A stretch of DNA of 64,000 bases from Oceanobacillus sp. CFH 90083 (GTDB lineage Bacteria > Bacillota > Bacilli > Bacillales > Amphibacillaceae). Position numbers and translations under genes: made by a program. Positions 54,210-63,191 of this stretch are shown here, in pieces. Numbering within the stretch: position 1 is the first letter of the stretch; the number at the start of each line of letters is the position of its first letter. The stretch is from positions 427,938-491,937 of the forward strand of contig NZ_VIYG01000002.1 in the NCBI RefSeq assembly GCF_009389585.1. The letters run 5' to 3'. The notes under the pieces are model-generated. The model searched no databases and was not told the DNA's origin. It saw only the letters and a list, made by a program, of their open reading frames with translations.

Positions 54210-56270
54210 GTGTTAGGAGAAAGAGAAGAGATTATTTTTAACGCACTAATCAATGACACGAGTATCACAAGTTCGGAGCTCGCAGATAAATATAATCTTT
54301 CTCGACGACAATTAGGCTATACCTTTCAAAAAATAAATACCTGGTTAAAAAATAACCGTTTGCCCGAAATCGAGCGAACCAGGAAGGGTCAATTTATCAT
54401 TGATCAATCTATTTTAACTGCAACCGTAAAACAAAATCCCGTCGGAGATTCCAAGCTCCGTGACGGAATAATGTCTGAGCAGGACCGGGTAAAATTTCTA
54501 ATCATAGCCGTTTTAGGTGGTAAGGATATTATTTCACTAAGCAGTTTAACCAGACAGTTAGGTGTCAGCAAAAATACCATTTTAAATGATATGAAGCATG
54601 CTCAGAAGCTGTTAAGTTCTTATCATTTGGCAATGCAGCATACGAGAAAAGACGGGTATCAGGTCATTGGAAATGAATTTCAGGCACGTAAGATGATGAT
54701 AGGACTTGCAAATGAATTAATCCTGCATGACGACAATAAAAGAAAGCTGCAGGAAATACTGATGCTTGAGGATGAACTGCTTGCTCAGTTTGAACGCCGG
54801 TTAGAGCGGGTCGAGCAAAATCTCACCATTCAATTTACAGATGAAATTATGATGACACTCCCCGCTATATTTGTATTAATTCTGAGGAGAATACAAAAAG
54901 GATACTCTATTCAGCCTTTCTTTATCCGTTATGATGAGCTGTCCAATACCAAGGAATATCAAGCGACAGAAAAAATTTTATACGATAAAAGCCTTTCAAC
55001 ACCTGAACGTATCTTTATTACACTGAATCTGTTAACAGGCAGTGTTCACCGGAATTCCTGGATAACGGAGGATTATATCCCTGATCTGGTGCCGGCAATT
55101 GACAAAATGGTACGGCTCTTTGAAAAAAATGCCTGCATTAACTTCCATGATCGTAAGCAGTTAATCGATAAGCTTCTTCAGCATTTAACACCGGCGTATT
55201 ACCGGATTAAATATCAGCTGACCGATTCGATTCTTTTTGAAGATAACCATAATGAGGAATTTGAACAAATCCGCCACCTGGTTCATTTAGCAATTACACC
55301 GCTCGAAGAAGTGATGGAAAGCAGGATTCCTGAAAATGAAGTTACTTACATCGTCATGTTAATCAGCGGTTGGATGCATAAACAGGGAGAAAGTATGGCT
55401 CAGAAAATAAAAGCACTGGTTGTTTGCCCGCGCGGGATTTCCGTTTCCCGTCTAATGTTCCAGCAGCTGCGTGAGCTATTTCCTGAATTCGTATTTTTGG
55501 ATTGGCTATCTGTCAGGGAATTTTTACATTACGAGCTTGATTACGATATTGTTTTCTCGCCAATTACATTAGAAACAGATAAAAAGCTGTTTATCTGCAA
55601 ACCTGTACTGCGATCCGAAGATAAACAGCGTATTCGTAAACAAGTCATGCTGGAGATATATGATTATATTCCAAATGAAATCAATGTGGATGATTTGATT
55701 GAGAAAATTCAGCAGCACGCAAAGGTTTTAGATGAAAAGAGTCTGCGAAAAGAACTCTATGCTTATATCCATCGGGATAAGAACGCAGCCATTACCAAGC
55801 AAGCTTCGGCGGAGACAGAAAAAGACTTACATGATTTTCTGACTGTAAATCATATTACGCTGAGAGAATCTGTCTCCTCATTTGATGAGGCCATCCAGCT
55901 ATGTGGAGCCCCATTGCTTAAATATGGATACATTACACCTGATTATATTAAGGCAACCATCCAGCACTCAAAAGAAGATTCTTATATTGCTATTGGCGAG
56001 CATGTTGCTATTCCTCACGCTGCACCAGAGGAAGGTGTTAAGGACGTCGGGATGAGCCTGTTAAAGATCCGTAACGGCGTCGCTTACGGGGAAGAAAATC
56101 ATCAGATTCATTTGATGGTTATGATTGCTGCCGTAGATAAAAAGCAGCATATTCACGCGCTGATGCAGCTGATGAAAGTAGCTTCCTCAGCCAGTCTGTT
56201 ACCTAAATTGATTCAGGCAAGTTCTAAGGAATATATTTACAAGTTGATTCGAGACTATATCATTGATTAA
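54210..56270 (+). CDS. PRD-containing PTS regulator (HTH-PRD-PRD-EIIB-EIIA)
   Basis: A 686-residue BglG/MtlR-type activator. Order: HTH (about 1-60, ELADKYNLSRRQLGYTFQKI), second HTH (85-150), two PRDs (about 190-400), a GatB-like EIIB domain with its Cys at C406 (VVCPRGISVSRLM), and an EIIA domain (about 545-680) with phospho-His H603 in HVAIPHAAPEEG. The PTS phosphorylates these domains to tune activity to substrate and glucose. The GTG at 54210 is eight bases after AAAGGAGG. First gene of the operon, 24 bp before EIIA. Confidence 0.92.
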   Translation: MLGEREEIIFNALINDTSITSSELADKYNLSRRQLGYTFQKINTWLKNNRLPEIERTRKGQFIIDQSILTATVKQNPVGDSKLRDGIMSEQDRVKFLIIAVLGGKDIISLSSLTRQLGVSKNTILNDMKHAQKLLSSYHLAMQHTRKDGYQVIGNEFQARKMMIGLANELILHDDNKRKLQEILMLEDELLAQFERRLERVEQNLTIQFTDEIMMTLPAIFVLILRRIQKGYSIQPFFIRYDELSNTKEYQATEKILYDKSLSTPERIFITLNLLTGSVHRNSWITEDYIPDLVPAIDKMVRLFEKNACINFHDRKQLIDKLLQHLTPAYYRIKYQLTDSILFEDNHNEEFEQIRHLVHLAITPLEEVMESRIPENEVTYIVMLISGWMHKQGESMAQKIKALVVCPRGISVSRLMFQQLRELFPEFVFLDWLSVREFLHYELDYDIVFSPITLETDKKLFICKPVLRSEDKQRIRKQVMLEIYDYIPNEINVDDLIEKIQQHAKVLDEKSLRKELYAYIHRDKNAAITKQASAETEKDLHDFLTVNHITLRESVSSFDEAIQLCGAPLLKYGYITPDYIKATIQHSKEDSYIAIGEHVAIPHAAPEEGVKDVGMSLLKIRNGVAYGEENHQIHLMVMIAAVDKKQHIHALMQLMKVASSASLLPKLIQASSKEYIYKLIRDYIID

Positions 56271-56294
56271 TAGTTAAGGCAGGAGTGTTGTTTC

Positions 56295-56786
56295 ATGAGT
56301 GAATTACGTTTTGATGAAGAAGTTATTTTGTTAAATTTAGAGGCTGCTGACTATACAGAAGTGCTTCAGCAGATGGGTGAAAATTTAGTAAAGCATCATT
56401 ATGTCAAAGAAAGCTTTATTCCGGCAATTATCGAAAGAGAACAAGAATTTGCGACCGGATTGCCGACAGCAGGTGTATCTGTGGCTATTCCACATACAGA
56501 TGCTGTTCATGTAAATCAGAAAACCATCAGCATAGCTACACTAAAAAATCCGGTAGACTTTGTCATTATGGGAGAAGAAAGTGAAACCACACCTGTTCAA
56601 ATCGTATTTATGCTGGCAATGGATGAGCCTCATTCACAATTGAAGCTTCTGCAGAATCTAATGAAGATTTTTCAAGAAGATACATTTCTCGAACAATTAC
56701 TCTTGTCAGAAAGTGTGACGGAGATGCTGCATCAGGCAGCTGACAAACTTCATCTGCATAACTTTAAAGGAGGTGAGAAGCTATGA
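56295..56786 (+). CDS. PTS EIIA component, galactitol/fructose-type
   Basis: A 163-residue EIIA of the fructose/mannitol/galactitol superfamily (PTS_EIIA_2). Phospho-His is H67 in VAIPHTDAVH. It takes phosphate from HPr and passes it to the EIIB coded next. The gene ends with ATGA overlapping the EIIB start by four bases, so translation is coupled. Similar in fold to the EIIA tail of the regulator upstream. Confidence 0.9.
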   Translation: MSELRFDEEVILLNLEAADYTEVLQQMGENLVKHHYVKESFIPAIIEREQEFATGLPTAGVSVAIPHTDAVHVNQKTISIATLKNPVDFVIMGEESETTPVQIVFMLAMDEPHSQLKLLQNLMKIFQEDTFLEQLLLSESVTEMLHQAADKLHLHNFKGGEKL

Positions 56787-57061
56787 AGCAAGTACTTGTA
56801 GCTTGCGGAGCAGGAATCGCTACATCCACAGTAGTAAACAATGCAATTGAAGAATTAGCGAAAGAAAATGGGATAAAAATAGATTTGAAGCAAATCAAAA
56901 TTGCAGAAATAGGCACCTACGAGGATACAGCAGATTTATTGGTTACTACGGCAATGACAAAGAAAGACTATCCTTTCCCGGTTATTAATGCACGTACATT
57001 CCTGACAGGAATCGGCGTGGAAGATACAAAGAAACAGATTTTAGAAGAATTGCTAAAATAA
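56783..57061 (+). CDS. PTS EIIB component, galactitol family
   Basis: A 92-residue EIIB with the phospho-Cys C8 in LVACGAGIATSTVV, the standard GatB motif. AAAGGAGG lies upstream inside the EIIA gene. It phosphorylates the sugar alcohol during EIIC transport. A structured 130-nt gap separates it from EIIC, unlike the tight EIIA-EIIB junction. Confidence 0.92.
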   Translation: MKQVLVACGAGIATSTVVNNAIEELAKENGIKIDLKQIKIAEIGTYEDTADLLVTTAMTKKDYPFPVINARTFLTGIGVEDTKKQILEELLK

Positions 57062-57067
57062 TATTTT

Positions 57068-57165
57068 GCTGCTCTATTCTTTAAAAGTATGTTCAACAAG
57101 CAGTAAAATTCACTGTACCATTTTACCAGACTTGGTGAACATCCCCTTTAGGGGAATAGAGCAGC
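57068..57165 (+). ncRNA. intercistronic three-way-junction RNA element
   Basis: In the EIIB-EIIC gap: closing stem GCTGCTCTATTC (57068-57079) with GAATAGAGCAGC (57154-57165), 12 perfect bp. Inside, a long arm of ATGTTCA/TGAACAT (57089/57136), CAAG/CTTG (57097/57131) and GTAAAA/TTTTAC (57103/57121). A second arm is CCCC-TTTA-GGGG (57143-57154, sharing one G with the closing stem). It ends 14 bases before the EIIC ribosome site. Function unknown: segmental mRNA stability, translation control or a ligand sensor. Confidence 0.65.
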
Positions 57166-57192
57166 ACCCTAACCCATAGGAGGGAAATTCTT

Positions 57193-58452
57193 ATGCAAGG
57201 ATTTGTTGATTTTATACAAGCATTTCTGGACTTAGGAGCTACCGTCATTTTACCTGTTGTCATCTTCTTACTTGGACTTTTATTTGGTCAGAAGCCGGGA
57301 AAAGCTTTCCGTTCCGGTCTGACAATCGGTGTTGCATTTGTAGGTATTTTCCTTGTCATAGATTTATTGACTTTAAACCTTGGTCCGGCAGCACAAGGAA
57401 TGGTAGATAGACTTGGTGTCAGCTTAAATACTATTGACATAGGCTGGCCAGCGACATCATCTATTGCATGGGCGTCAATGATTGCTGCCTTTATTATTCC
57501 GTTAGGATTAGTTGTAAACGTTGTCATGCTGGTAACTAAAACAACCAAAACGATGAACGTAGATATTTGGAATTTTTGGCACTATACCTTTATGGGAGCC
57601 ATTGTCTATACCGTATCCGGAAGTATTGTGCAAGGTCTGATTGCAGCAACATTATTCCAGATTGTCTGTCTGAAAATAGCAGACTGGACCCAGCCGATGG
57701 TACGTGACTTTTATGAGATGCCAGGCGTATCCGTTGCAACAGGAAGTACGATTTCTTATGCTCCATTTATTTTTGTTGTCAAAGGCCTTCAAAAAATCCC
57801 GGGTCTCAATAAACTGCATGCTGATCCGGACTCCATTCAAAAACGTTTCGGCGTCTTTGGAGACTCCATGGTTATCGGTTTGCTGCTTGGTGTAGCAATT
57901 GGTGCCTTAGCCGGATACAGTGTTGGTGACATTATCAATATTGGTATTTCTATGGCAGCGGTGATGGTATTGATGCCAAGAATGGTAAAAATCCTGATGG
58001 AAGGATTAATGCCTGTATCTGAATCTGCCCGTACATGGTTGAACAAGCACTTCGGTGATCGCGAAATTAATATTGGTCTGGATGCTGCCGTGCTGTTAGG
58101 GCATCCATCTGTTATTGCAACGGCGTTAATTTTAACACCAATTACTGTTCTTATTGCTGTTGTTTTGCCTGGAAACGCGGTTCTTCCTTTTGGCGACTTG
58201 GCAACCATTCCATTTGTTATCGCCTTTATTGTCGGAGCTTCTAAAGGGAATATTATTCACTCTGTTATCGTCGGCTCGATTATGATCGCTGTTTCACTCT
58301 ATGTAGCAACAGATATCGCTCCATTATTTACAGATATGGCAATGAGTGCAGATATTAATCTTCCGGAAGGCTCGGCAATGGTATCCAGTATTGACCAGGG
58401 TGGAAATATCGTGAACTGGGTAATCTGGAGAATATTTGACCTGTTTAATTAA
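57193..58452 (+). CDS. PTS EIIC component, galactitol family
   Basis: A 419-residue EIIC of the Gat family with about ten to twelve helices. Typical segments include LGLLFGQKPGKAFRSGLTIG near the N-terminus and GLDAAVLLGHPSVIATALIL in the C-terminal half. It transports a hexitol or pentitol while phosphorylating it with EIIB. The ATG follows AGGAGGG. Substrate cannot be read from sequence; galactitol and D-arabitol/xylitol PTSs share this family. Confidence 0.92.
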   Translation: MQGFVDFIQAFLDLGATVILPVVIFLLGLLFGQKPGKAFRSGLTIGVAFVGIFLVIDLLTLNLGPAAQGMVDRLGVSLNTIDIGWPATSSIAWASMIAAFIIPLGLVVNVVMLVTKTTKTMNVDIWNFWHYTFMGAIVYTVSGSIVQGLIAATLFQIVCLKIADWTQPMVRDFYEMPGVSVATGSTISYAPFIFVVKGLQKIPGLNKLHADPDSIQKRFGVFGDSMVIGLLLGVAIGALAGYSVGDIINIGISMAAVMVLMPRMVKILMEGLMPVSESARTWLNKHFGDREINIGLDAAVLLGHPSVIATALILTPITVLIAVVLPGNAVLPFGDLATIPFVIAFIVGASKGNIIHSVIVGSIMIAVSLYVATDIAPLFTDMAMSADINLPEGSAMVSSIDQGGNIVNWVIWRIFDLFN

Positions 58453-58632
58453 TGCAATAATTTATTTGAAGCAATACTTACTTTTGATATAGAAATAGTA
58501 GAAAATAATGCTGTTATGAAATTTTATTTATGTTCCTCTCTTCTTCATTTGGTAAGAATAGTTCATTAATTCTGTTCATCCGTTTCATCACATTAGAAAG
58601 GAACGGAAATGATTAAAAAAGGAGAATAAACG
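58453..58632 (+). other. 180-bp gap between EIIC and the first dehydrogenase
   Basis: No terminator or clear promoter. A strong AAAAAAGGAG site precedes the dehydrogenase start by seven bases. The gap suggests a possible second promoter or an mRNA processing region, but no motif supports either. Confidence 0.35.
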
Positions 58633-59667
58633 ATGAAAGCTCTCGTGAAGACCGAACTGGGACATGGGAATTTACACCTCCAAGATGTTGAGGAGCCCAC
58701 TGTTTCCAGTCACCAAGTAAAAATTAAAGTCACTTACGCTGGAATCTGCGGCTCCGATATCCATACCTATGAAGGACATTATCAAGTTGCCGCTCCGGTT
58801 ACATTGGGACATGAATTTTCCGGAGAAATCGTAGAAATTGGTGAAGGTGTTACCAAATTTAAAGTAGGAGATCGCGTTACATCAGAAACCACCTTCTATA
58901 TCTGCGGGGAATGTAACTATTGTCAGTCTGGAGACTATAATTTATGTAACCACCGTAAAGGGCTGGGCAGCCAAGTAAATGGCGGTTTTGCCAAGTATCT
59001 TATTGCACGTGAGGAAAGCCTTCACCATCTGCCTCCAGAGGTGGATGATCGTTCTGCAGCAATGACAGAGCCCTTAGCATGTACTTATCATGCCATCCAA
59101 AAAACAGTAATCCACGGGGGAGACTTAGTTATTGTTCTTGGACCTGGCCCAATTGGCCTACTTGCTGCCCAGGTAGCAAAAAGCTGCGGTACGGTTGTTT
59201 TAGTTGCTGGTCTGACAAACGATCAGATTCGCCTGGATAAAGCAAAAGAAATCGGCATGGATTATGTCATTAACCTTCAAAACGAAAACTTGAAAGACAA
59301 AGTAAACGAGCTGACAGACGGTTATGGCGCAGATGTGCTTTTAGAGTGCTCCGGTTCCATTCACGCTGCAAATCAAGGGTTGGATTTATTACGGAAAAAA
59401 GGGCACTATGCACAAATTGGTATTTTCTCAGAATCACAGGTCTCCTTTGATATGGAAAAAGTCATTCAAAAAGAAATTCAAATCGTTGGAAGCAGGAGTC
59501 AAAAGCCGGTCGACTGGGAGCCCTCCATTCAATTAATGAAGGACGGAAAAGTAAACGCAAAAAGTCTGGTGACGCATGAATATTCTATCGACCAATGGGA
59601 TGCTGCTTACCGGGCAATTAAAAGTGGAGAAGCCATTAAAGTGCTACTGACCCCTCTGGATGATTAA
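58633..59667 (+). CDS. zinc-dependent polyol (phosphate) dehydrogenase
   Basis: A 344-residue medium-chain dehydrogenase. Catalytic zinc ligands are in GICGSDIHTYEGHY and GHEFSGEI; the structural zinc site is the four-Cys motif CGECNYCQSGDYNLC; the NAD-binding Rossmann motif is VLGPGPIGLLAAQ. Closest types are sorbitol/L-threonine dehydrogenase. In the PTS context it should oxidise the imported alditol phosphate to a ketose phosphate, or a free polyol. First of two dehydrogenases in the operon. Confidence 0.9.
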   Translation: MKALVKTELGHGNLHLQDVEEPTVSSHQVKIKVTYAGICGSDIHTYEGHYQVAAPVTLGHEFSGEIVEIGEGVTKFKVGDRVTSETTFYICGECNYCQSGDYNLCNHRKGLGSQVNGGFAKYLIAREESLHHLPPEVDDRSAAMTEPLACTYHAIQKTVIHGGDLVIVLGPGPIGLLAAQVAKSCGTVVLVAGLTNDQIRLDKAKEIGMDYVINLQNENLKDKVNELTDGYGADVLLECSGSIHAANQGLDLLRKKGHYAQIGIFSESQVSFDMEKVIQKEIQIVGSRSQKPVDWEPSIQLMKDGKVNAKSLVTHEYSIDQWDAAYRAIKSGEAIKVLLTPLDD

Positions 59668-59702
59668 AATATGTGAAGTTTAAATTGAAATGAGGTTTTA
59701 AC

Positions 59703-59870
59703 ATGGTTGATATGTTCTTAGATTTTATGCTTGGTCCGATGCGCGGAATAAGTCAATTTTATTTTGAATACCAGCTTATCTTTAACTCAATTGTCGTCGG
59801 TATCGCTGCTTATTTCTTAATAAAAAAAAGAAAAGGAAATCGAATCAACCGCAGTAGAAAGGAGTGCTGA
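59703..59870 (+). CDS. 55-residue single-helix membrane protein in the PTS operon
   Basis: A short gene between the two dehydrogenases, below usual size cut-offs. It begins MVDMFLDFMLGPMRGISQFY, has one membrane helix (IFNSIVVGIAAYFLI) and a strongly basic tail (KKRKGNRINRSRKEC). GAGG lies seven bases before its ATG. Its last codons contain the ribosome site of the next gene and its TGA ends one base before that gene's TTG, so the two are translationally linked. No family recognised. It may be a regulator or partner of EIIC. Confidence 0.75.
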   Translation: MVDMFLDFMLGPMRGISQFYFEYQLIFNSIVVGIAAYFLIKKRKGNRINRSRKEC

Positions 59871-59871
59871 C

Positions 59872-60918
59872 TTGAAGGCTCTAAATTTATACGATATAGA
59901 GGATATACGTTTTGAAGAAAATACACCCGTTCCTCAAATAACAAGCAACGATGAGGTTCTTATCCAAGTAAAATCAGCCGGGGTATGCGGTTCTGATCTA
60001 TCTCGTTATAAAAAGCTCGGACCCTATGTCCCGGGGACAACCTTTGGTCATGAATTTTCAGGGGTCATATCTGCTGTCGGCAGTGCGGTAACACAATTTA
60101 AAGAAGGAGATCGTGTAGCCGCCTGCCCTGCTTTTTCCTGCGGAGAATGTAACTACTGCCGGCAAGGAGCTCCGACACGTTGTACGGAACTGACCGTTAT
60201 CGGCGCAAAGCATCCCGGGGCTTATGCCGAATACGTTACTCTTCCTGCATCTCATGTGCTGCAATTACCCGGTGAAATTGACTTTGATGCTGCTGCTATG
60301 CTGGAACCTTCTTCTGTTGTTCTGCATGGTTTTTACCGTACCTCGATTCAACCAGGAGCAGCAGTGGCTATTATGGGCATCGGCAGTATTGGGCTTCTTT
60401 CCGTTCAGTGGGCTAAAATCTTTGGAGCGGAAATTGTTTTCGCTATTGATATTGATGAAAACAAACTAAAAACCGCCAAACAGCTGGGTGCCGATATCGC
60501 TATTAATCCGCTGGAAGAAGATACAGAAATGGTTATAAAAAAACATACTGCCCAATCAGGAGTTGACCTGGCAGTGGAATCAGCAGGCTCTCCCGCCACA
60601 AGTGAACAAGTACTTTCCCTACCTAAAAAAGGCGGCGAGGTTTTATATTTAGGCATTCCCTACGGTGATATCACACTGCAGCGCTATTATTTTGAAAAAA
60701 TTGTCCGTAATGAATTGCGCATCCTTGGCTCCTGGAACGCATTATCTGCACCTTTTCCGGGAAAAGAATGGAAAACTGCTCTCCATTATATGAAAACAGG
60801 TCAGCTGGATGTGAAGCCGATGATTTCTCATCACTTCCCGCTAAATATGGGGCCTGAGATTTTTCATCAGCTTATTTATAAGGAAATAGATGCAATAAAA
60901 GTTCTTTTCCATCCATAG
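59872..60918 (+). CDS. zinc-dependent galactitol-1-phosphate-type dehydrogenase
   Basis: A 348-residue medium-chain dehydrogenase of the GatD type: AGVCGSDLSRYKKLGPY, TFGHEFSG, four-Cys zinc site CGECNYCRQGAPTRC, Rossmann motif IMGIGSIGLLSVQ. It shares only the family scaffold with the first dehydrogenase, so the two probably act on different alditol phosphates or consecutive steps. The start is TTG at 59872, seven bases after AAAGGAG. Last gene of the operon, followed by a terminator. No kinase, aldolase or epimerase is present. Confidence 0.9.
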   Translation: MKALNLYDIEDIRFEENTPVPQITSNDEVLIQVKSAGVCGSDLSRYKKLGPYVPGTTFGHEFSGVISAVGSAVTQFKEGDRVAACPAFSCGECNYCRQGAPTRCTELTVIGAKHPGAYAEYVTLPASHVLQLPGEIDFDAAAMLEPSSVVLHGFYRTSIQPGAAVAIMGIGSIGLLSVQWAKIFGAEIVFAIDIDENKLKTAKQLGADIAINPLEEDTEMVIKKHTAQSGVDLAVESAGSPATSEQVLSLPKKGGEVLYLGIPYGDITLQRYYFEKIVRNELRILGSWNALSAPFPGKEWKTALHYMKTGQLDVKPMISHHFPLNMGPEIFHQLIYKEIDAIKVLFHP

Positions 60919-60939
60919 GTTTTGAAAGTGAAAAATAAG

Positions 60940-60979
60940 AAGAAGCATCTAACCTCGGACAGCTGGATGCTTCTTTTTT
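60940..60979 (+). terminator. terminator of the PTS operon
   Basis: AAGAAGCATC (60940-60949) pairs perfectly with GATGCTTCTT (60966-60975), followed by TTTT. Confidence 0.85.
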
Positions 60980-61116
60980 ATTGTCTTTCTTTAAAAATAG
61001 CTGTCTATCAAACGAATTTATTTCGTTAAGTCATTATTTGTAACTTAAATAAGGAGTGCTGTATATTACTCCCTCTAAAGAGAATTTTATTTCTGGCTTC
61101 TTTCAAAATGTTTTCT

Positions 61117-61692
61117 TTACCTATTTTCCTTAATAAAAATACTTCCTAACGGCAATCCTAAAATACGATTATATAGCTTCTGATAAAAAGAAAAATCATA
61201 GGCAGCTGCTTTGCCGGCATTATCCATCAATCTTAATGAAACAAAAAATGTATTCAGCTTCATATCTGAATTGATGCGGAGTCCATTCCGCTCATAAAAG
61301 CGAATCCGGCGAAGCCTCGTCGTATAATCCTTCTTATCACCGGCTGCTTCCGGATCCTCTACTTCCAGTAACATACCGTTTGGGGACAAATCATCTAATT
61401 GACTAATTAATTCACTGCCAAGTCCGCTTGATCTATATTTTGGAAGAATAGCCAGATACGAAATAAAAATACCTTCAAATGCTTCTACCTGCTGATAAAT
61501 GGCATAACCATATTTTTCTTGACCGTCTGTGAGATAGACAGCTTCCATAACTCCCCTTTTCAAATTACGTTTCAATACAAAGTGAGGAAATATCTCCATC
61601 CGCTCAAAGTCCTGTTTTAAATAATTATAGAGCACCTTTATATTTATATTGGTCGGATTCATCTTTTTTAAATAGTATTTCTTTGTTTGCAT
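61117..61692 (-). CDS. GNAT-family acetyltransferase
   Basis: A 191-residue protein with the GNAT acetyl-CoA region YLAILPKYRSSGLGSELISQL and a GMLLEVEDPEAAG segment with ERNGL downstream. This is a subgroup of uncharacterised GNATs about 190 residues long in firmicutes. The ATG is preceded by GGAGG. It lies 26 bp downstream of the PP2C-like gene, same strand, so the two may be co-transcribed. Substrate unknown. Confidence 0.85.
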   Translation of the reverse strand: MQTKKYYLKKMNPTNINIKVLYNYLKQDFERMEIFPHFVLKRNLKRGVMEAVYLTDGQEKYGYAIYQQVEAFEGIFISYLAILPKYRSSGLGSELISQLDDLSPNGMLLEVEDPEAAGDKKDYTTRLRRIRFYERNGLRINSDMKLNTFFVSLRLMDNAGKAAAYDFSFYQKLYNRILGLPLGSIFIKENR

Positions 61693-61718
61693 GGGAAACC
61701 TCCATGTTTTTATTTCTA

Positions 61719-62582
61719 TTATAAGGTCAGGCTTAATTCCAGCAATATTCCCGTTTTATCATCTGCATGCTTAAAGCGTGGATACTTTTGTAAATAAATG
61801 TCGTTCTCCTCTTGTTGAACAACATATTCCAATAAACATTCAACACCATATTTCATAGCATAATTTGCCGTCTCTTTCCAGACATCCCCTTCGATGCCAT
61901 AGATCTGCATTCCATCTGTAAGCAATAAAATTTTTTCCACCTGCTGAAGTGGAATCCTGCCATAGCTCAAAAATTCCATCGCTTCCGGGCTGCCATCAAT
62001 AATGCTGTAACCTTCAACTGTATTTAGTTTCTTTCTATTCGCTACAAGTGCAGGGATGACGTGCTCTTTCTCTTCTTGATAAATCTTTTGAAAAGCTTCA
62101 CCATTATCTTTGGAATCAACTCGTTTAGCAATAGAATCATATAAATCAGAGATAGCCTTTTCATCCAACCGCATCACATGATCGTAGGAAAGCGCTTGAA
62201 TTCCGCCATCCTGATAGGCAACAAAAATCATACAATCCCCTGACTGAGCATACTCCAGATAGGTTTCATGCATTTGTATTGCTGCAATCCCACAGGCACT
62301 GCGCTTTTCTTTCACAATGTCCCCGATTTCTTGACCCAGCTCCTGCTTCGTCCTCTTTGCTAAATCCAGATTTCCTTTATCAATGATGTCAATTAAAGAC
62401 TCATCCATATTCGCAGTATCAAAGCAACGTTGAATCGTTTCTGCTGCTATTTTTCCTGGTAAACCTCCCAATCCCGTTGCTCCATCAATCACTGCAAACA
62501 GCTTTCTTTTCTGATTTTCTACATAGGCATCTTCATTCGTCGGATTGCTTCCCTGCTTATATACTTTCGAAAAATGAATCAT
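61719..62582 (-). CDS. PP2C-like serine/threonine phosphatase
   Basis: A 287-residue soluble PPM/PP2C-type phosphatase. NEDAYVEN and AVIDGATGLGG provide the first metal-binding Asp positions, GDCMIFVAYQDGG the central strand, and LLLTDGM the third metal Asp. It lacks membrane or sensor domains. The ATG at 62582 follows AGGTGGG; the upstream frame has no site. It is just ahead of an acetyltransferase gene. The target is unknown. Confidence 0.85.
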   Translation of the reverse strand: MIHFSKVYKQGSNPTNEDAYVENQKRKLFAVIDGATGLGGLPGKIAAETIQRCFDTANMDESLIDIIDKGNLDLAKRTKQELGQEIGDIVKEKRSACGIAAIQMHETYLEYAQSGDCMIFVAYQDGGIQALSYDHVMRLDEKAISDLYDSIAKRVDSKDNGEAFQKIYQEEKEHVIPALVANRKKLNTVEGYSIIDGSPEAMEFLSYGRIPLQQVEKILLLTDGMQIYGIEGDVWKETANYAMKYGVECLLEYVVQQEENDIYLQKYPRFKHADDKTGILLELSLTL

Positions 62583-62696
62583 GACGTTCCCACCTTTTTT
62601 ACTAATATCCTGAATAGAATTTGCTCTTGTCAATCCTGATCATAACTTATTAACAATGTAAATTGAAAGGCACCAGTTAAAAAATAGAAATGCAAG

Positions 62697-62726
62697 GAGG
62701 GAGAGTGCATAAATACTTCTCTCCCT
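62697..62726 (-). terminator. hairpin after the toxin remnant
   Basis: AGGGAGAG and CTCTCCCT form a perfect 8-bp stem; on the minus strand T-rich sequence follows (CATTTCTATTTTTT). Confidence 0.45.
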
Positions 62727-62773
62727 GAAAAACTAAAAAGCCCGCTACTTCTTTCGTTTTATGACGGTTGCTT

Positions 62774-63011
62774 TTAACCCTTTCCCCCTATATCAAAAGC
62801 TTTATCTACAGATCCTTTTTCTTCCTCCAGCTCCTCTACACGTGCTTCCGGGATATGATCTGCATACTGATATTTCTGCACGCTTGCATTGGTTGTATAC
62901 GATCGAACAATCCTTCCATATATGAAAAGAAGTGATAACTTCATATATTGATTCATACATTTCCTGTGAAGAAATTTCATCAGCTAAAAATTTGTCTATT
63001 ATATCTATCAT
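62774..63011 (-). pseudogene. chimeric scar: immunity-gene head fused to LXG toxin fragment
   Basis: From an ATG at 63011 with an AAGGAAG site, about 35 codons read as a small acidic protein (MIDIIDKFLADEISSQEMYE), the look of a toxin-immunity protein. After about 62905 a different frame reads VQKYQYADHIPEARVEELEE and ends DIGGKG, a stop. This second part is homologous to the toxin at 63429 (QYVDDIPEARVEEPEEEKG), 86 bp aligned without gaps. The head and tail are out of frame, so this is a recombination product, not a gene. Confidence 0.75.
62786..62871 (-). repeat. 86-bp direct repeat, copy A
   Basis: Aligns without gaps to 63915-64000; most differences are single substitutions. It covers the segment of the toxin hinge coding for the IPEARVEE region. 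Confidence 0.85.
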
Positions 63012-63191
63012 AAATACTTCCTTTATCACCACGAACTTTGTCATTATCATGTGTAAATGTAAATCGAGTAAGAAATATGGCCGTTTTATTTAAATATCAA
63101 TGCAGCCTTTCTTATACTTCCGCTTACCAAATGGTCTTGATTTAAATAAAAACCCTTGAAAGGCATGTAATCAATCAAGGTAATACAGCAT

